Below, piece by piece: positions 13,069 to 13,673 of a stretch of DNA of 13,673 nt. How positions within the stretch are numbered: the first letter of the stretch is position 1; the number at the start of each line of letters is the position of its first letter. Source of the stretch: Flavobacterium sp. (GTDB lineage Bacteria > Bacteroidota > Bacteroidia > Flavobacteriales > Flavobacteriaceae); the NCBI GenBank assembly GCA_027483785.1, contig JAIXTU010000007.1, forward strand, positions 1-13,673, in the 5' to 3' direction. Both the position numbers and the translations under genes were made by a program. The notes beneath the pieces are model-generated. The model was not told where the DNA came from. It searched no databases and saw only the letters and a program-made list of their open reading frames with translations.

Positions 13069-13513
13069 CGTTTGTAAGCCGCAACAAGCGTTCTACCTTT
13101 TGTAAATGTTTCGCTACTTCATCTTCAAAAGTCATATTATCGTGATGTCCTTTTTGTAACCGAATACTTGCCGACACCTCCGGTAAATATTTATCGGGAA
13201 CAGCGTGACTGTATATCTTTTCCGACCAAGCAAATCTCTTTCTGCACATTTTGTTTTCGTTGATCTGCGCTGCCGTGCGTTTTTTCACAGCTTCTACCAC
13301 AGTATAGATTGAGTGATCGGGATTAAGCCAAAACAGTAAGTGAATGTGATCGGGCAACGCCTGAATTGCCAATGCCCTACAACCCAGTTTAGGTAAGATT
13401 TTTGTAATCTGCGGAACGAGCATTTGCTGCATTTCGTGCGTGATCATCGCTTCTGTGTTTTTCGTGGACCAAAAGGCGTGAATGTTGACGTGACAACCTG
13501 AAAAAGTCTCCAT
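13046..13513 (-). CDS. Y1/IS200-like HUH transposase homolog lacking the catalytic Tyr
   Basis: A 155-aa protein of the Y1_Tnp (IS200/IS605 TnpA-like, REP-associated) family. It has the N-terminal strand VNIHAFWSTKN (9-19) and the metal-binding HUH motif ALPDHIHLLFW (52-62; H56, H58). The C-terminal block is RFAWSEKIY then SIRLQKGHHDNMTFEDE (116-132), matching the family pattern YIxxQEEHH. At the position of the nucleophilic Tyr this protein has Ser116, while the following Gln (Q120) and HH pair are kept. The enzyme is therefore probably unable to form the 5'-phosphotyrosine link, unless Y109 or Y101 substitutes. The frame is intact. No partner TnpB or clear IS ends are seen, so this is a degraded or repurposed single-domain transposase. 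Confidence 0.88.
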   Translation of the reverse strand: METFSGCHVNIHAFWSTKNTEAMITHEMQQMLVPQITKILPKLGCRALAIQALPDHIHLLFWLNPDHSIYTVVEAVKKRTAAQINENKMCRKRFAWSEKIYSHAVPDKYLPEVSASIRLQKGHHDNMTFEDEVAKHLQKVERLLRLTNEKSFTVW

Positions 13514-13558
13514 GGCGCATAATTTTTATCCAAAGGTATTAGCTGCATTTTGATTGAT

Positions 13559-13577
13559 TTTACGGTTTTTCCGTAAA
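13559..13577. repeat. perfect 7-bp hairpin upstream of the transposase-like gene
   Basis: TTTACGG (13559-13565), loop TTTTT, CCGTAAA (13571-13577). It lies about 45 nt upstream of the transposase-like ATG. It is followed on the + strand by a T-rich run, so it could be a + strand terminator, an operator, or a REP-like hairpin of the kind that flanks Y1 transposases. Confidence 0.45.
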
Positions 13578-13639
13578 TTTTTATTTTTTGAAAAAAATTT
13601 AAGTAGCTGTTGTTTAACGACATGTAGGCGCTCAGAAAC

Positions 13640-13669
13640 TTGTTTTTTTGCGCGTATTTGCTACATTTG
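13640..13669 (+). promoter_or_regulatory. promoter for a gene right of the window
   Basis: TTG (13640-13642) and TACATTTG (13662-13669, exact TAnnTTTG) with a 19-nt spacer, directed out of the window on the + strand. Confidence 0.55.
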
Positions 13670-13673
13670 AATA

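Noticed and set aside
12732..13105. Open frames on both strands across tRNA-Leu
   Set aside because: They read through a certain tRNA and its promoter; shadow frames only.
1..13673. CRISPR array, prophage or diversity-generating retroelement around the S23/Avd-like gene
   Set aside because: No spaced direct repeats, phage genes, reverse transcriptase or template/variable repeat pair is visible in the window.

Overview
The window looks like a stretch of a Flavobacteriia (Bacteroidota) chromosome. The evidence is an AT-rich background, recurrent -7 elements of the Bacteroidota type (TAnnTTTG) placed upstream of genes and of a tRNA, a lipoprotein with a Ser/Asp-rich tether after the lipobox Cys, a DUF4143 ATPase, a free-standing S23-type four-helix protein, and a SUF iron-sulfur assembly locus. 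The species cannot be told from the sequence.

Layout, left to right. Positions 16-3087 (+ strand) hold an unrecognised 122-aa gene, an AAA_14/DUF4143 ATPase, a GC-rich hairpin-rich intergenic block, and a small lipoprotein ending at a bidirectional terminator (3104-3135). From 9204 down to 3153 (- strand) lies a SUF locus in the order sufA-like, sufB, sufC, sufD. It is interrupted twice. Between sufA and sufB sits a single S23/four-helix-bundle gene enclosed by a perfect 22-bp inverted repeat and bordered by five 8-bp tandem repeats. Between sufB and sufC sits a tightly packed, co-directional pile of toxin-antitoxin-like genes: a frameshifted DUF4160 gene, DUF2442, a 31-codon start-less remnant, an MNT nucleotidyltransferase, a DUF2683-like antitoxin and a YoeB-family toxin.

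Positions 9311-9461 hold a long imperfect palindromic intergenic repeat. A small three-helix membrane protein with its own terminator and -7 element follows (9564-9866, - strand). Next is a likely - strand operon: an M20 dipeptidase (12597-11209), a secreted protein whose ATG directly follows the dipeptidase stop, and a 57-aa membrane peptide (10188-10015). The right end holds tRNA-Leu(UAG) with a good promoter and terminator, and a convergent Y1/IS200-like transposase homolog. That homolog keeps its HUH histidines but has Ser where the catalytic Tyr should be.

SufB, SufC and SufD would form the SufBC2D scaffold complex, and the A-type carrier would deliver clusters. No cysteine desulfurase (sufS) or sufE is present, and sufD is followed directly by a terminator and a convergent gene. 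Unless internal promoters exist, sufC and sufD would be transcribed through the toxin-antitoxin block. The most interesting features are this accessory cargo inside a housekeeping operon, the inverted-repeat-bounded S23 cassette, and the Tyr-less HUH protein.
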